Source: Drosophila persimilis
Taxonomy: Eukaryota; Arthropoda; Insecta; Diptera; Drosophilidae
Length of the DNA: 64,000 bases
Direction of reading: 5' to 3'
NCBI RefSeq assembly: GCF_003286085.1
Contig: NW_020825340.1
Coordinates: 434,001 to 498,000, forward strand
The notes under the pieces are model-generated. The model worked only from the letters and a program-made list of their open reading frames with translations. It had not been told where the DNA came from and did no database searches. Positions 13,553-27,715 of this stretch are shown here, piece by piece. Position 1 is the first letter of the stretch. Every line of letters starts with the position of its first letter. The translations under genes and the position numbers were made by a program.

Positions 13553-15081
13553 GATCCAAGTCCACAGACAGTTGCTTAGCAGCTATTATGTGCACATGTT
13601 CCTCTCTGTTGAATTGACTGTCAGCGGTGTACGTATGTATGTGTATGGCATCGACATACATGGATGTGTTTTTGCCTCGCTGCCGAACCCTGCCCCTTCC
13701 CCTGCCGTCATATGGCCTCTGGACTCTGCCTCAGGGCCATTTGGGACTGCTTTTAGATGTCGACTTGAATACTTCGTGCCTCCTGTGTCCTGCCTCCTGC
13801 CTGTTCTCTTCGTTATGTGGCAGGCAATGCCCATAACAAAATCAAACCACATCAATTGTATACGTAAATGGCCAAGTGGGACCTCTTACATATTCATTTG
13901 GCTCTGTTTCTATTTGTATTTGTATTTGTATTTATCTATTTCTGTATTTCTGGTCCTGTTTCCGATTTCCTCTCTTAAGTAAAGTTAAGTTAAAGTTCCT
14001 TAAATAAAATTCATGTTAAGCGCTATTGGCCAACTCATGCAATTGTCATTTGGCCATTGTTGCAACGGGTACTTGTGGAGCTGTTGCAAAATGAAATTAA
14101 TTTTGCGCTTGCAGCTAGCACAAAACACTCATACGACATGCTGTCCACGCTGCCAGTGACATTTTTCCCCCACTCAAATCCCATCCCCATTCTGTCCTCC
14201 TGCTCCTCCTGCGCATTTCCATTTCAACTTTGGTCACACATGAGTGAGGTTCGTCTCGGTTACAGTTTCCAGTGGATTGCTCTGACTGTGGCTCCATCTC
14301 CATCTCCGGCTCCGCCTCCGCCTCCGTCTCTGTCCACCTGGCTGGTGGCTGGCGGTAAAAACATTTTCGTTTTCATTTCCATTTGCAACTTGGACAAAAT
14401 TGTATGCGCAAAGCGACAAAATACTCGTATCAACACAACACAGCAGAGGGACAAAAAAAAATGCCAGAAAATAATGAAAAAAGTTTTATAATTGCATAAA
14501 ACTTTCCAATTAACAAGCTGTCTTTGGTTTTGGCCTGCATGTAATGCGTTTTCCCCATTGTACTGTTTCTTGTTTGGTTAGTCTGCCAGCCGCAAAACTG
14601 TCAAAGCCGACAAACCGGCAATTAGACATAAAGATGTGGGAACAGTCAATTACTGGCTCCCATTGGGATGGAAGATTGTAGGAGAACGATTTACTTTGCT
14701 TGCAAAAATATTTAATTTATTTGAACTTGTGTTAAAAATTAAAAATTTCGTCCTTTTGGGTGAAAGAGAGATATGCGAAAGACCATAATTTAAAACTCTT
14801 TTGGGGGATCTATCCCATCATTTTTAACCGCAGGACAAACATTTAAATTATTGCACACTTTTTTTAATTGAAAGGCATTCTTCCGACTTCCTCAAGCGTA
14901 AATATCAACAACTTCCTTTGTACAAGTTGCAGTCGGAAGGACCCTTCTCCTGCCCTGGCACAGCTCTCCCATTCAGACACATGAAGAACATGTTCATGCC
15001 TGTCTGCTAACATGCCTAGGCCCGAAATGAGAAACCTCCTCAGTCGGAGGAGCCTCCCTTCTCTGAAGTTGAGGTTGAGTT

Positions 15082-15126
15082 GGGTCTGGGTCTGGGTCTG
15101 TGTCTGAGGCGGAGGCGGAGGCGGAG
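15082..15126. repeat. (GGGTCT)n then (GGAGGC)n hexamers
   Basis: Two adjacent hexamer tandems with G-runs. Confidence 0.85.
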
Positions 15127-15254
15127 TACAGAGCGAGCACACAGAGAACTGGTAGCTGAGACTGTGGCTAAGGCTGCGGCTGAGGCCTGCCAACATTTCA
15201 TTAAGTTTTGCTGCAAAAGTTTTATTAAAACAAATACGTGCCACAGCCACAGCA

Positions 15255-15260
<6 letters not shown>

Positions 15261-15287
<27 letters not shown>

Positions 15288-15302
15288 TACACACACAAAC
15301 AC
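15261..15302. repeat. (CA)n microsatellite
   Basis: Long, nearly perfect CA tract with two TA interruptions. Confidence 0.95.
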
Positions 15303-15411
15303 ACAAAGGGAGATAGAGAGTGGGTGAAGACTTACGTCTCGTTACATTTTGGCCTCGATTTTTTGCCACCATAGCCTTTTGCCTTTGCTTTGTTCTTCCG
15401 TTTTCCGTTTT

Positions 15412-15494
15412 GTATACTCTTTGAAAATGGTATACGGATTTTGAGCAGAGAATAGCCTACTTACTACTGAAACGATAGATCTGTAAGAGTATCT
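15412..15494 (-). mobile_element. INE-1-like fragment, inverted relative to the 53.7-kb copy
   Basis: On the minus strand ATACTCTTACAGATCTATCG TTTCAG aligns with the head of the 53739 element. The other end (GTATACCATTTTCAAAGAGT) carries the GTATAC...AGTATAC pairing typical of this class. Confidence 0.55.
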
Positions 15495-18400
15495 AATGCA
15501 TCGGCATTTCGAAGCGTCTTTCTTTCCTGTTTGTTGCTTGCGGTGCAGGAAAAAGTCATGTCAAGTATATTTTCGGCTGACTTTTGCAACATAAAACCGA
15601 AATGCAACAATTTCCTGAAAGCTGCCTCTCCTCCACCTCTTAGGCCCTGTGCTACTGCCTCTGGGCATTGCTTAAGTAAGTTGCTTAACTCCCCGACGAT
15701 GTCGGCGAGGCCGTTGCCAGTCCGTGGCGGCGACGGCTTTGTTGTCTTTGCAGGCGGCGCCAAAAGTCACAAAAATACACAAGGACACAATCCGAGAAAC
15801 CTCTACTCGTACCACCCTTCAACCCGACAACCCACCAACCCACTCGGCCCCATCCACATCCACCCCAAAGAAGGTACATTTCGCACGGTCATGTAAGCTG
15901 AACAGCAAAGTAAAGTCAAGTAAAATGGCATCTGGAAATGTAAACTTTTTTGCAGCTGCACTTCTTTCTGAATACTTTTACCACTGACTTTTGAGCTGCT
16001 GCTCTTCTCTCTCTTGCCACCTCTTATCAGGCTCTTTCTGCACCCTTTTGCTCAGACTCTTTCTCTCTATCTCTCTGTCTCACAGTCTCTCTGCCCATTT
16101 CTCTTGCTCCATCTCTGGGTATTCCTTTTGTGGTGAACCTGGGGCGAGCGTGAGCCTGAGCGTGGGCTGCATTTAAAAGTAGTCACCAAAGAATCTGCAA
16201 TTCAATGCCTGTGAAAAACCACCAAAATCCCCTTGCATAAAATTCTTCTAAAGCAACTTAAAGCGCATCGAATGATGAGGAAATCCTCACCGTCAACCCT
16301 AGCATCCATCCTCATCGCCATCATCATCATCATCAGCATCAGCAGAGCTGATTTGATTGTGCGAGTATGCCCAGGGGAATTTCGAATGTTGCCAGACATT
16401 TGATTTGCAAATTCTGGCGACATGTGTTCACTAAATTGAAAATATAGAATAGAAATCAAATCAAAGGTGATAGGAGTACGAGGGGTATTGCAAGTAGTTT
16501 TTTCGGTTGAATTTAAAGAAGCTATAGAAATAGATTATTCTAAACCTTTTTTTCCTGGGATTTCTTTTGCATCAGATGATCAGCAATCAGATGGACACAC
16601 CAAGAGCAAGGAATGCAATTTTCTATAGATTCATCCATAGAATATTCAAGATAAAGAGGAGCATATAGCGCTATAGCACATAGGACCACTTTTAATGGCT
16701 TAATTCAAAGAGATTAGTGTTCTAATCTTCCATAATATTTGTATGATAGTGGACTTATTATTATCTTTATTATCATAAAGTTCTTATAAGCCCTTTTATT
16801 TCATACTTACTCCACTTGAAAGCAGCCACATATGGTTTCCACATCTTTGAATCTGTAAAGAAATTGAATTCCGATTTGAGTATTTTCCGTGGAAAACTGG
16901 AAACTGATAAAATAAAAACTAGTCGAAATGGGAGAATAAATTAAATTCCCAGACGTAAATTTGTGGAAGCAACTTTGTCACTTACCAAAGACACCAACAA
17001 CGACAACAACTTGATACATTTTAGTGTTTTATCTCATAATTAATGGCGGTGACTGTGAGCGCTACTTGGAGGTGGTCCCGGGATGGGAGTGGGGACTGGA
17101 ACTGCAAAGACTAGCAGTATGGGATGTGGGCGTAGCAACTGCTGCTCAAAACAGACATGAAATTAATTGCGCTTTACGCGGCACGATAAACGCTACAGCA
17201 ATGGTTTCGAACGAGGGCCCAAGCCAGAGCCTTTTCAGGACAAGGACGCCATGACGCCAGGACGCCAGGACGCAGACAGGAGCAGAAGCAGGAGCATGAA
17301 CTGGAGCTAGAGCGCCTTACAGGGCCAGTTACAAATGAACTGACGCGTAACGGGAGGAGGAGCCTGGCTCAACCAACATAGCGAATCTGAACTGAAAATG
17401 AGTTTGTGTTGGCTGGAAACTAGTAAGAGGACCGGCACGAGGGCCGGTATGAGAGGACCACAACGTGGACCAGGAGGAAGGAGGTTCCACAAAATTAATT
17501 AAAAGTAAATCCAGTAAAAACTATTAAAGTTAAATTTGGCATGAACTCGACCACAAATCAATCTGCCACACAGTATAAGCGCTTTATGTGCCACCCGGTG
17601 GCCACAGGACAATGACAACGCCATGAGCGGGGGATGGGATTGGGCGGGGCATGGTTCATGGGTCATGGGAGGATGTGACATGGAAGAACCACTGACAGCT
17701 GGAAAGAATTTTATTTCGGTTTGCGCCCGTCCTCGCGTGTGTGACAACGGCATGTTAAGCTGTTTATAAAGCGTTTCAAGTCATTTTCTGTGTTTTTATA
17801 GCCGCTACCCATTGGATTCCTTTGAGGGTAGTCTGAGTTCAGGAAGAGATATGTAACAGCCGTAAGGAAAAGTCAACTTTTCGACATACTACGAGTGTCC
17901 ATTAATTTCATGTGATCTAAAAAACTTAAAAGTGTTTCCAAATTATCCCCATAGCCATACTTTTATTCTCCAACTGAGAAAGTAAATAAATGATGGAGAG
18001 GGTCTTTTTTACGGTCCCAACACTCAACTGTGGAGTAGACTCTGGTTTTTTATTTCTATCTTATGCCATTCTCTACACACACACAGAGACAGATACACCT
18101 TAAAGGACTGACAAGGATTTGTAGTAAAGTTTTTAAGTGCCAAGTTTTTTTTTCGTGTTGTTTCTTGTTTTTACAGGCTTATGTACGGTGACTTGCTCAC
18201 TTTCAAATCTATCTGTTCTGTGTCCTGTGTGATTCGTTTCGGCCCCCAAAGGAAATGGCAGCACTCCAATAAATAATCACAGAAAAGATCCCAGATCTTG
18301 ATGGGGCAAACCGAAAGCCTCTGGCTCGTATATGATTTGCATTAATTTGCTACAGATTTTGTCAAATCACAAAGCAAACAACAATGGCAATTAATTAAAG

Positions 18401-21400
18401 CACATTTTTGGGCACAAGAAGACAGGGCTGTGCTGAGGGCGGAGAAGAACTCCCAGTAATTCCAGCGCTTTGTCAGGACAACCTTTTATTTCGGTTTGAG
18501 TATGAGGGAAAAGTTTTGCATGAAATTAATTTAACTACCCTCAACTCCTCGCAAAGAATGCCATCTAATCTGTTGCCATTTGTGTGCGGCCTTCTTCATT
18601 GATTCGCCTACCGATGGCTCCGGCAACTTTTGTGCCAAACTAGGGACAAGGACATGTGCTAGATATCCTCCTCTGTACATACAGAGCACATAACAGGGTG
18701 CCAGGGAGAGCATGTGTCTGTTTTTGTGCTATTAATCAATAGACCATTTACTATAACTGCAGCTCCAGTTGAAGGAGAGCAGAGAGAGCAGATTGCTCGC
18801 AATTTGATATTTACTTGAAGGGCCCCTTCCCCTGCCCCATCCCCACTAGTCCTTTCCAAAGGACAATTTTACAAGTCATTCATTTTGCAATCAGGGCGTT
18901 GATTTAATTGGATCGTCATGGCACACAGCACAGTCCGATATAATATACCATTCATAGCCACGACACGGAACGGCCATGAATCAAACTGAGTAGTTTATTA
19001 TTTTGTGCCTTTTGTCTGAACAGTTTTCCCTCATTTTTCACACAAAAATTCATATATGTATGGCATTCCCTCGTGCTTCTCATTTACCTTTTGTATTGCA
19101 GTCAAAAGTTGAAAAAGTTACACACAATATATGGAAAAGTTATTACAAAAAAAATTGATGTTTTCCCTCCACGAGTGCCATTTGAAGTCGTTGTTTTAAC
19201 AATTTTTTCATCCGAATTTTTTAATTGAATTGCACTCTACGGTAATGTTCGGGCAATTATGTCGCATGCAAAAGAAATGCACAGTATTCAGTAATTTAAA
19301 TAAAACATTTTCTGCAGTTTCCATCAGTTTTATGATCGCCACAAAGTTTATGAACCTAATTTGAGTTCATGGAAATGTCAGGTACACATGTCCATGAGTA
19401 CCTTCTGCAAATAATAAAAGAATAAAAACCATACAAAATGGCTGCAAAAATAAATGGGAATGGTGTAAGTAAATTATCCCCAGCACAAATTGGATTTGGT
19501 TGATAAAAATTATACAATCCTAGGCCAATAGATTGGTTTGCCTTTAATCCAATTAGGGAACACAAAATTAAAATCACTTTAAGCGGATGTTAATTTAAAT
19601 CATCGGCTTTATCGTTTCAAATTGTGGTGTCATTGCACAGTCGATAATAAGAAAAGGTCTTTTTGATTTATATAAGAAGTACACAATGAAAAATACTCGT
19701 AAATAAGTGTATACATATTATCCAAAACATCTGAACAGAAAAATATGTACACAACTGGGCAGCGACTTTAATCCATTGATTTTGATGTCCGGCTCACAAG
19801 TTTCTGAGGTATTTTACTTTCTGAAAAACTCTTTAAGGAAATAATAGTTATTCTTCGTTTCCGTGCCTCTTATCGCCCCTTTTCATCGACCATTCAGTAT
19901 AGAAGGCAATTCCAACCATCGTTCATCGATTTTTGAGTGTCTCACAGGGGGATAAATCCGAAATCGAGACCAAATTTAGTGCTCTTTTATGGATATCTGG
20001 GCGAAAGTGTTCACGTTAATGTGATGAGAACATAAAACGCTTGCAATCGCATCAAACGGTTATTTAGTTAAGCTTCCTCCCAGCAAAAACCCTCTTCCCC
20101 CAGACAAACACACACTTGCACACACATACATAGATCTAACGCCTCTTTTTTCCACCCCAAGGCCGGGCCACGCCCATGGCCGGGGACAAGGACAATATTA
20201 CTTATGTATATTGCCGCATAAGCCGTCACTTGTAGGAAAGTACAAGCAATTTGGGCTAGCCATGAGGGTGTTCGGACGGGGACGGATATGTGGAGGCGGA
20301 TAAGAAACGCATTTGTATTAGTTTTACGCGCATTAGAGTCTCATTGCCTGGCTTAAGGACACCCACAACCCACACCCCACAACCCCACACACAAACAGGT
20401 CCTCGAGCCACAGTCTGAGCCACAAAACCGCACCAGGACCAGGACGAGCATAAAATAAAGTAATAAAAATCTTAGCTCTACGTTGGGGTATGGGGATAGG
20501 GGTAGAGCATGGGGAAGTGTTTTGGGTAATATCTATAAGATGCAGACATGTATATGTTATATTTATATGCCACCATCGATTGTCTGTGCTTGTATTCGTG
20601 TTCGTGTGTGTGAGAGACACTACGTGACATTTAAAGGGATAAGAGACGTCTGAAACCCAAATCGAATCATAAAATACAACTCAAAATGGCATTTGTCGCC
20701 CTGGCCGCTGTCAAACTATAATTGCCCTTTTAAGTGAGCATTTGGAAAGCAGTTATCCAAAGGGATCTGGCTGCTAAACTTTGAACTTGAATTTACTATT
20801 CCGCTTCTATTCTACCTAAAAATGAAGTATTCCTAAAGTTTCTTGATTCTAATTGACTCTACTCCAGTCTTCACAAGTTTTTTCGATTCTTTCATGCTTA
20901 TTATACTCGACTTTTTCTTAAGCAACACTTGCAATATATATTCGAACTCTACTTCACCGTGTACTATCTATTTTTCTCCTTACTATTCATCTCTACCCCA
21001 CTTTGTTTTACTTACTGTCTTTCCATCCCAATAAGTTTGTAGCCACACATAATACAAATTTATTCAATTTTCTTACGGGAAACTCCCTTACAAATCCATA
21101 CACCTATAAGAATGCCGCATTTTTCTACTCCCCCTATAAATTGAGCTTCAGAAAAATCTGACCCAAGACATGGCTTTTTGTTGTATGAACGAACCAACTT
21201 CCATGAAGGGAGGATGGATTTTTGTCATTGAAACAAATACAGCACGAAATGCACCCGAAAGCCCAATCAAAGCCAAATTACCTAACGACTAGCGTCATCA
21301 AGTGGCCTCCCACGACACCGTACACCGTATACCGTGCACTGTTCACAGCCGTGTAACCTACCATCAAGGCGACAGCAAGGCAGCATCCAGCCAGCCAGGC

Positions 21401-21654
21401 CGAGCGGCAGTAAGCTACTTGAGCTGATCTCGGGCAGCTTAAACTTTTTACGGTCGCATGGAGAGCATCAGGAGCGGAGCATCATAAAATTGGAGTCGAC
21501 CAACCGGGGATGCTACACCCCGGAGCGGGCAAGGGAGCAGGAGGAGGATTGCCATGAAGAGTAGAGAGTAGTGGGGGAAATTGCTCAAATCAAGTCAAGT
21601 TTCAACAACTTTTACTTGATTTAAACCCATTAAAAGTCACTTTTTTAACACTTT
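15495..21654. other. Non-coding stretch
   Basis: AT-rich blocks at 16480-17030, 17760-18400, 19000-20050 and 20640-21290 alternate with GC-richer blocks. This pattern suits enhancers, but none is assignable. No splice-site-flanked open frame recognised. Confidence 0.65.
17241..17280. repeat. AGGACGCC octamer tandem
   Basis: Four imperfect copies of the unit. Confidence 0.75.
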
Positions 21655-21667
21655 TGGCGCCCAACGT
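21655..21667 (+). mobile_element. tRNA-Lys primer-binding-site-like 13-mer
   Basis: TGGCGCCCAACGT equals the first 13 nt of the primer binding site complementary to the 3' end of fly tRNA-Lys, used by gypsy-type retroelements. After that the match is lost (CGTCAG instead of GGGGC). It could mark the edge of a decayed LTR whose 3' end would be just upstream (...AACACTTT). No second LTR or gag was found. Confidence 0.3.
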
Positions 21668-22999
21668 CGTCAGCTAAAAACTGTGGAAAGAGAGAATGCA
21701 AAGGGGAGCATGGAATCTTCCAGAGAACTCACCTTGTGCCATTAGCGCATGGCGAGATAGAGATGAGGAGGAGAAGAATATAGATGGAGATTGAGATGGA
21801 GCAGGAGCACGAACAACGACTCTGATTTGTTGCAGACAATGAAGTATACACATATGTATATGTATTCGTGTATCCTGTACACCTGCATAAGATTGCCCTT
21901 GGGGCGTGCTCCCCTTTTAAAAATGAATGCAAGCACAAAATCGTAAGCCAGGATGAGATGACGATGACGGAGGCTCCTGAAGCTCCAGCTGCTACCCACT
22001 TGAGTCAGCAGCGCGGATGTCAAGAAGACATAGACAATGACAATCGGATGAGTTGTGAATGATAATGGAGTTCTCTGCTCTGCTCTGTTCTGTTCTCCTC
22101 TCTGCGCGGCTTTGGAGTATGTGGGGGCAGAGTAGCTCTGTGGGAAGATAGGAAATGGCGAAGACATAGATGAGAGATGGATGGAATGATAAGTAGCTGC
22201 AGACAGTCGAGGCAAACGACAGCTTAACCCTTTGTAGCCTCCTGTCACACAGTTGTAAGACGATGGATGCTGGAAAATATGAAAGTCAACCGGAAGATAA
22301 GCCAAAATGTCAGGAATAAATATTACTTACTTACTTTAATAATTGAAAAATACATTTTTGTTAAGGAAATGTATCAAATTAAGGCTGAATTATAAAGAAA
22401 CCGTTCAGAATGTTCCTTTATGAATGATAACCCAATTTACAGAAATATGGAAAATCCACCATAACGAAAACGAACAAGATTATTTGTCCATAAGCCTCTG
22501 TCAACCGACAGAAATGGGAGTTGCGGACTTAATGGGTTAACTGACTTATCAGCCGCTTTCTTGTGCTCGTATGTATGTCTTTTGTTTTTGGGTAAGCCTG
22601 ATAATCTTTTTCCGCCCGATAGTCCTTAAAGAATTAATTAATTTAGAAAGCTTACGATTTGGCGAACAGATACACAGAGAAATGGGTGGGTGGAATGGGG
22701 ATTTGTGTCACTCAATTGCAAATTATTTAAATGCGGCTCGCCAAATGGCGTGCATGACAATTACTCAGAGAGCAAATGGGAGACCCAGCTTTCGGAAACG
22801 CAATGCGGCAATCATGTATATCCGACTGTGGCATCAACACTGCCCCATTAGAGACGGCAATCACATCTCCCTCTCCATTTTGGAGGCACACCAGCCTTGG
22901 TACGCACGATTGCTGCCCCCAGAACACAGGCCACTGCTGATGCGGCGGAAATAATTGTCTTGACACAGATAATCTCGTTACCTTTCGACCAGCAGAGGT

Positions 23000-23066
23000 C
23001 CCTAGTTCCCTGGTACCCGGTCCGTAGTCCCTGGTCCCTGGTTCCTGGTCCCAGATCCCAGATCCC
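23000..23066. repeat. CCCTGGT-type minisatellite
   Basis: Tandem variants of (T)CCCTGGT/CCCAGAT. Confidence 0.75.
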
Positions 23067-23880
23067 CCATCAAACTGCCTCCGCTCCCCTGAAGGCCTTT
23101 TTTTGCTTTCGATTTATTTGCGTAATTTATGCCCCACCAATGCCAGGGGCGCCACACACAAACACATTCAGCCTCATTTGCCAGTCCCTCTGGTGCGGGC
23201 CCCAAAAACGCGGCACACCCTCCTCCATCAACTGTTGCCTGCTTGTCTTTGTTAAGCTTTTCTGGGGGCAGCTAGAAGCAGAGACAGGGCCTGTTGTCCT
23301 CTATTTAAAATTCAAATCAAATAACTTCATAAATTTGGCGCAGCTCGTTACTATAACGAGACAGGGGAGGAGCTGAAGTGATATTTTTACAACAGTAAGG
23401 TGAAGACCATACAGTACTAAGGCCTTCTCTCGAAGAATTCCTGATAGAATACCTTTAAGTTCCTCTTTTTCGTTTCATGATTCCTATTTTCTTATTCAAG
23501 CTAAAGCCACCAATGAGGAGGTCTCCCCAGGAAACTCGAACAGAATATCTTACATTCTTCTAAAATAATATCACCTTATCTTTCCTAAATTTCCGCCCAT
23601 TTTAGAGTATTTATTCGTCGACTCCTGACTCCTATGTAACGCTTTTATTTTGCGTTTTGTCTTGGCCACGTCACTGTCACTTGGCATAGTCTTCAAAAAT
23701 GTTGATTTCTTGTCACAATTTGTTGACATTCATTATTTTGTTGGTCCTTCGTTTTTTGAGCTTCCTTCCTTTGCGTTTCTCTGTCCACAGCCAATTAAGA
23801 TGGAAAACAGCAGAGGTAGAGACAGGTAGGAGCAAGAGCGACACGTTCGACACATGTTTGGTGCTGTCTGGCTGATGGGG

Positions 23881-23895
23881 CAACGTGTCGTATGC
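23881..23895 (+). repeat. 15-mer motif copy 1 (CAACGTGTCGTATGC)
   Basis: Perfect copy; context GGGG before and TTAAC after. See the matching copies at 36019 and 58423. No transcription factor is recognised for it. Confidence 0.7.
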
Positions 23896-25111
23896 TTAAC
23901 ATATTGATTTTGCTCAGCGGAGTCAGCGGAGCAGCAGAGACAGCAGAGACAACGGCTCTTCATCGCCTTTGCTGCACTTCCTGTGCCAGGGACTTCCGCT
24001 TCTGTTTCGGCAGGCTCAAAGCTCGAACCTCTTGGCTTATGCCTTTCACCTAATTGCACAATAAGGACCAAGGACCTAAGGAGACGACGGCAAGTATCGA
24101 GTGGCACAGTCTGGTGCAATTTCCGCACTTGCTAGTATTGTTGATGCAGTCAGTCAGCCCATCACTTAGCCAGTCAGTCTGTCAATCCTTCGGGGGAGTT
24201 CCTTCCACTCAGCTCGCCAGTCAGCTGAAAGACTTTAAATTGTTTCCCAGCTTAAATTAATTTGTATGCCCTGGCATATACGTACGTATGAGTGTCTTCC
24301 ACCACTCGACTTGGCTTCGCTTCCATTTGGCTCTGTTTGCTTTATGCCGGGGCAACATTTCAACTGAATTGCCAGAGTCCCTCCCTAATAGCTAAGGCAA
24401 ACATTCTCCAACCTCTATAGCCTTTCCAAGGCTCTACTCTCCATCCTCTTCAGCCGCTCAAGCCACTCCCACTTCCCTGCTCATTATTTTCGCACAAACA
24501 ATAACAATTTGGAGGAGCGTTATGTATTTTTCAACTCAATTAGAAAATGTTTACAGTGTGCATGAAAATTTGATGTGGATTGGATGGAGGATGCACAGGA
24601 AACTTTTGGGGAGGAAACTGCGAGGGAAAACTTTTGTAAAAACAAAGCCCAAAACTGAAAAGAGTAAATGCCGCCAGCTGAAAGTTGGCTAAGTGGGCAT
24701 CTACGTCTACTTCTACTTCACCAAGTTAAATCCGAAAACGGGAAATGGCTCCATTAAGCACCCGAAGAGGAGAGTCAAGGTGACGTTTCATACTCGTAAC
24801 ATTATTATTATTAAGACTTATGGTGATGCACAATAGCACCACCCACTCGACTGACTGTCCCCCAGTCTGAGCCCAAAACGAACACCGAAATAAGGTAAAG
24901 TGGTGTGCATAAAAATGGCCAGAAGCGCCAGGCTGGCGTCACCGACTTGGCCAAGTTTTGTCCGATTGCCGCGCGAGAGACTGCCGCGTCTGCAAAATTT
25001 TTCCATGGCGTCAGGTTGTCGCTGCTGCTGTTGCAGCAGCAGCCGGGTTTTCCAATTCCCTGCACCTACATACACCGTCAGCAGAAATGTCTTTATGCGA
25101 GTATATGCGGC

Positions 25112-25160
25112 CAGCCACAGCCACAGCCACATGGCATGGCCGGGTCGGGTCGGGTCGGGC
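25112..25160. repeat. (CAGCCA)n followed by (GGGTC)n
   Basis: Hexamer tandem, a 10-bp ATGGCATGGC spacer, then four GGGTC pentamers. Confidence 0.8.
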
Positions 25161-27670
25161 CTCAGACAATCAATGGAAGATGCCGCCCCGGCAATTCTGG
25201 CAGTCCTGGCCAACTGGCAGCGTCTGGCCATAAAGATAGCGGGCCACTCATAACTTTAAAGTTCGAAAACTAATTATGCCTATGGCCTGGCAGAAGACCT
25301 GACTGTCTCTGGCTTCGGCTCTAGCCCGTTCTCTCGTGTCCTGGGCTGTCTGAAAGCTCTACTGCATCCCCATAAATTAAGATCGGCCAGAACCCCTTTA
25401 GCTAATTTGCTTTCTGCATTTTGCTGCATTTTATGGCTAATGGTTTTTGAATAACAATCGGCGCAGGCCAGGACCCAGTGCTCGTAAATGTGCCTGCTCT
25501 GCCCTGCCCTGTTTTGGGTGGTTTGGGGCATCGTTTTCTATATACATATGTATATGTACATATTTGCTGGCTTAAGTGCCGCATTAAAACAAGTAGACTC
25601 CGGGCAGAACCCTGCATTCCGGATCCTTCTCGTACTCCACCCCCCATCACCATGACAATAAAGGCAATTGACGAGCAGGCAAATGTCGAAAACAATGATT
25701 AACGAGCAGGCTAGAAATTGGGAGAGGCTTTTAGTATGGGTAGCTCTTGGCTCTGGGGGCATGCCACTCACAGAGGCATATAAAAAGTAAAACGAAATCC
25801 GTATAGCCAGAAAAGCAAATGGCATCGGAGATGGATGGCGGACAGTGGAGGAGGGCCAGGACCTTGGCCGGAGATACTCGTACGTACATTCTCGAATCAA
25901 GTTGGGGAGTGGCGGTATGAGGGCATCATCAATGATTTAAATTAATCGTCGTAACACACGCAAATCTCGCACATGACAACCAAACGACAACAAAAGACCC
26001 CAGAAGATCCAGGACAAGCGGGGGCCTTGTGAAAGAGAGATCTGGGAAGCCGGATGTGGGACGATTTCTTTTCTGCTGGCAGCGGATATGAAGCTGGAAT
26101 CACCATATCAGGCCAAATTACAAGCGCAAACATAAAATGGCTCTGCCAAATGACTAAACGAAGTGGCAAGCAGCAGTAGAAGCATCGGCAGCAGCAGCAC
26201 TTGATGCCATTTCCTCCGCCCATTGAGGCACCACCCACCCCTCGGTAGCCTTCCCATCCTGTAGTAGATTTCGGTAGCAGGAGGCGAGGAATCGACTTAA
26301 AAGGCAACCGAGGCCAAATTAAAACGAAACGTTGCGATGACGGTTGCGATGAAGATGGGGAATGTGGCACGGGGCCATGTGAGTGGAAGAAGAGGCAGAA
26401 GCAGGCGAATGAGATTGGCGGTGGATGTCTTTGCATTGACGCAAATCACAGCCAGAGCTGGGCAACCAATCAAGGCGGATAACATGTGAAGTGGGGCAGG
26501 CCAACGAAATGGAGATGCTGCCACAGCCACTGCCACTGCCGTCTGTCTGCCGCTGAGCTATTTTGACAGATTAACTCACGCGTGCGGCAACATGCATGCC
26601 ACGCCACTCCATACCACCCAACCACCCACCCACCCACACCGCCGACAATTTCTGCTCTTTCTCTCAACTCAACCCGCACTGCCGACTCCCAACCCTGTCA
26701 ATTGGTGATGGGGCCGGGCGCTTTGACAAACAAGCGGGCAAAAAAACTGGACACTGCCACACCAGAAATGGCTCCAACTGAGCCACAGTCAGTGGCAGAT
26801 ACAGAGACAGTGCCACAGTCAGAGGCATACCGAGATTCGGAGCCGGAGACTGAGCCGGAGAAATCGCGCGTAAAAATACGAATGCAAAAAGGCAAATCAA
26901 AATTGAAGATTTTTTTTGGAGAGAGGCAAAAACGAATAACGACTGCCCTTTCTAACATTCAGATGAGTTAGATACTGTACACGAGTATATGCGGAATTGC
27001 CATTTATATTTCTATGAATAATGTTAAGAGATGTCTGTGGGTCTTATATGTCTGACTTATAAACACCATCAGCTGCCATCCTATTCCAAATTGAGAATGT
27101 TAGATTTACCTTCAAATTTCTTTCTGTTGCATTAACTGCTTGTCTAAGTCAATGTAACCGGCTGTGAGGGCATGATTAACAGAAGTCTACATCCGTTTGG
27201 CAGTGTCAGCCATTTGCCGCTGCATGTGTTAAATTTAAGTTTTGATTTACGACCCCAACTTTGTAGGCTGTTCTGTTGTTGTTTTATATAGCCAATACAC
27301 TCACCCACACCTACACCCACCCACACACACACACCAGCAACCGACTCACCCACACACATGCCCGTTTTGATAGTGATAAATTGCGCTGTCAGAAGTTGGT
27401 AGCTACAATCGCAAACTGGCTCGACGCTTTTTATTCTCCCTCTGCTGTTTGCTGGGGCGGGGGCTTGGGCGGTGGCTGGGGCTGGGGCTCTGTTGTTTCG
27501 AGGGTATCATGATTTTTCACAGCTGCTTGCTACACAGAGAGAGAACAGCCATTAAATATACCTATAAGTAAAATATTTGTGGAAAAAGAATTTTTTTTTT
27601 GCCTAGTTAGATCTAAAATCGATTGACTATATTATATATATAGTTATCCAATGGATCAATGCATGGTGCA

Positions 27671-27715
27671 TCAAGGGTATACAGAACTTCGTCGCCAAAG
27701 CAAGCCTTTCTTCCC
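27671..27715 (+). mobile_element. INE-1-like fragment
   Basis: TCAAGGGTATACAGAACTTC GTCGCCAAAGCAAGCCTTTC resembles the AGGGTATACAAACTTCGGC...CGAAGCTAGCTTTC segment common in fly repeats. Confidence 0.45.

Larger units (their letters stand above)
10650..15411. other. Non-coding stretch
   Basis: Strongly AT-rich to about 11430, with repeated AAAACGAAAA/ACGAAACG words. Then mixed sequence with minisatellites at 13.5, 13.9 and 14.3 kb. One INE-1-like fragment. No gene seen. Confidence 0.7.
21668..27670. other. Non-coding stretch
   Basis: Mixed composition; GC-rich at 24900-25350 and 26160-26900 with open frames on both strands that look like GC shadows. Contains 15-mer motif copy 1. AT-rich patches at 22310-22560 and 26990-27130. 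Confidence 0.65.

Noticed and set aside
20848..20870. AATTGACTCTACT resembling the start of miR-929
   Set aside because: The match is partial and no complementary arm exists nearby. No known fly microRNA was recognised elsewhere in the window.
26582..26971. 129-aa plus frame with acidic repeats (TEPQSVADTET...)
   Set aside because: Acidic part comes from CAGAGGCA/GAGCCGGAG repeats; no splice or UTR signals and no family.
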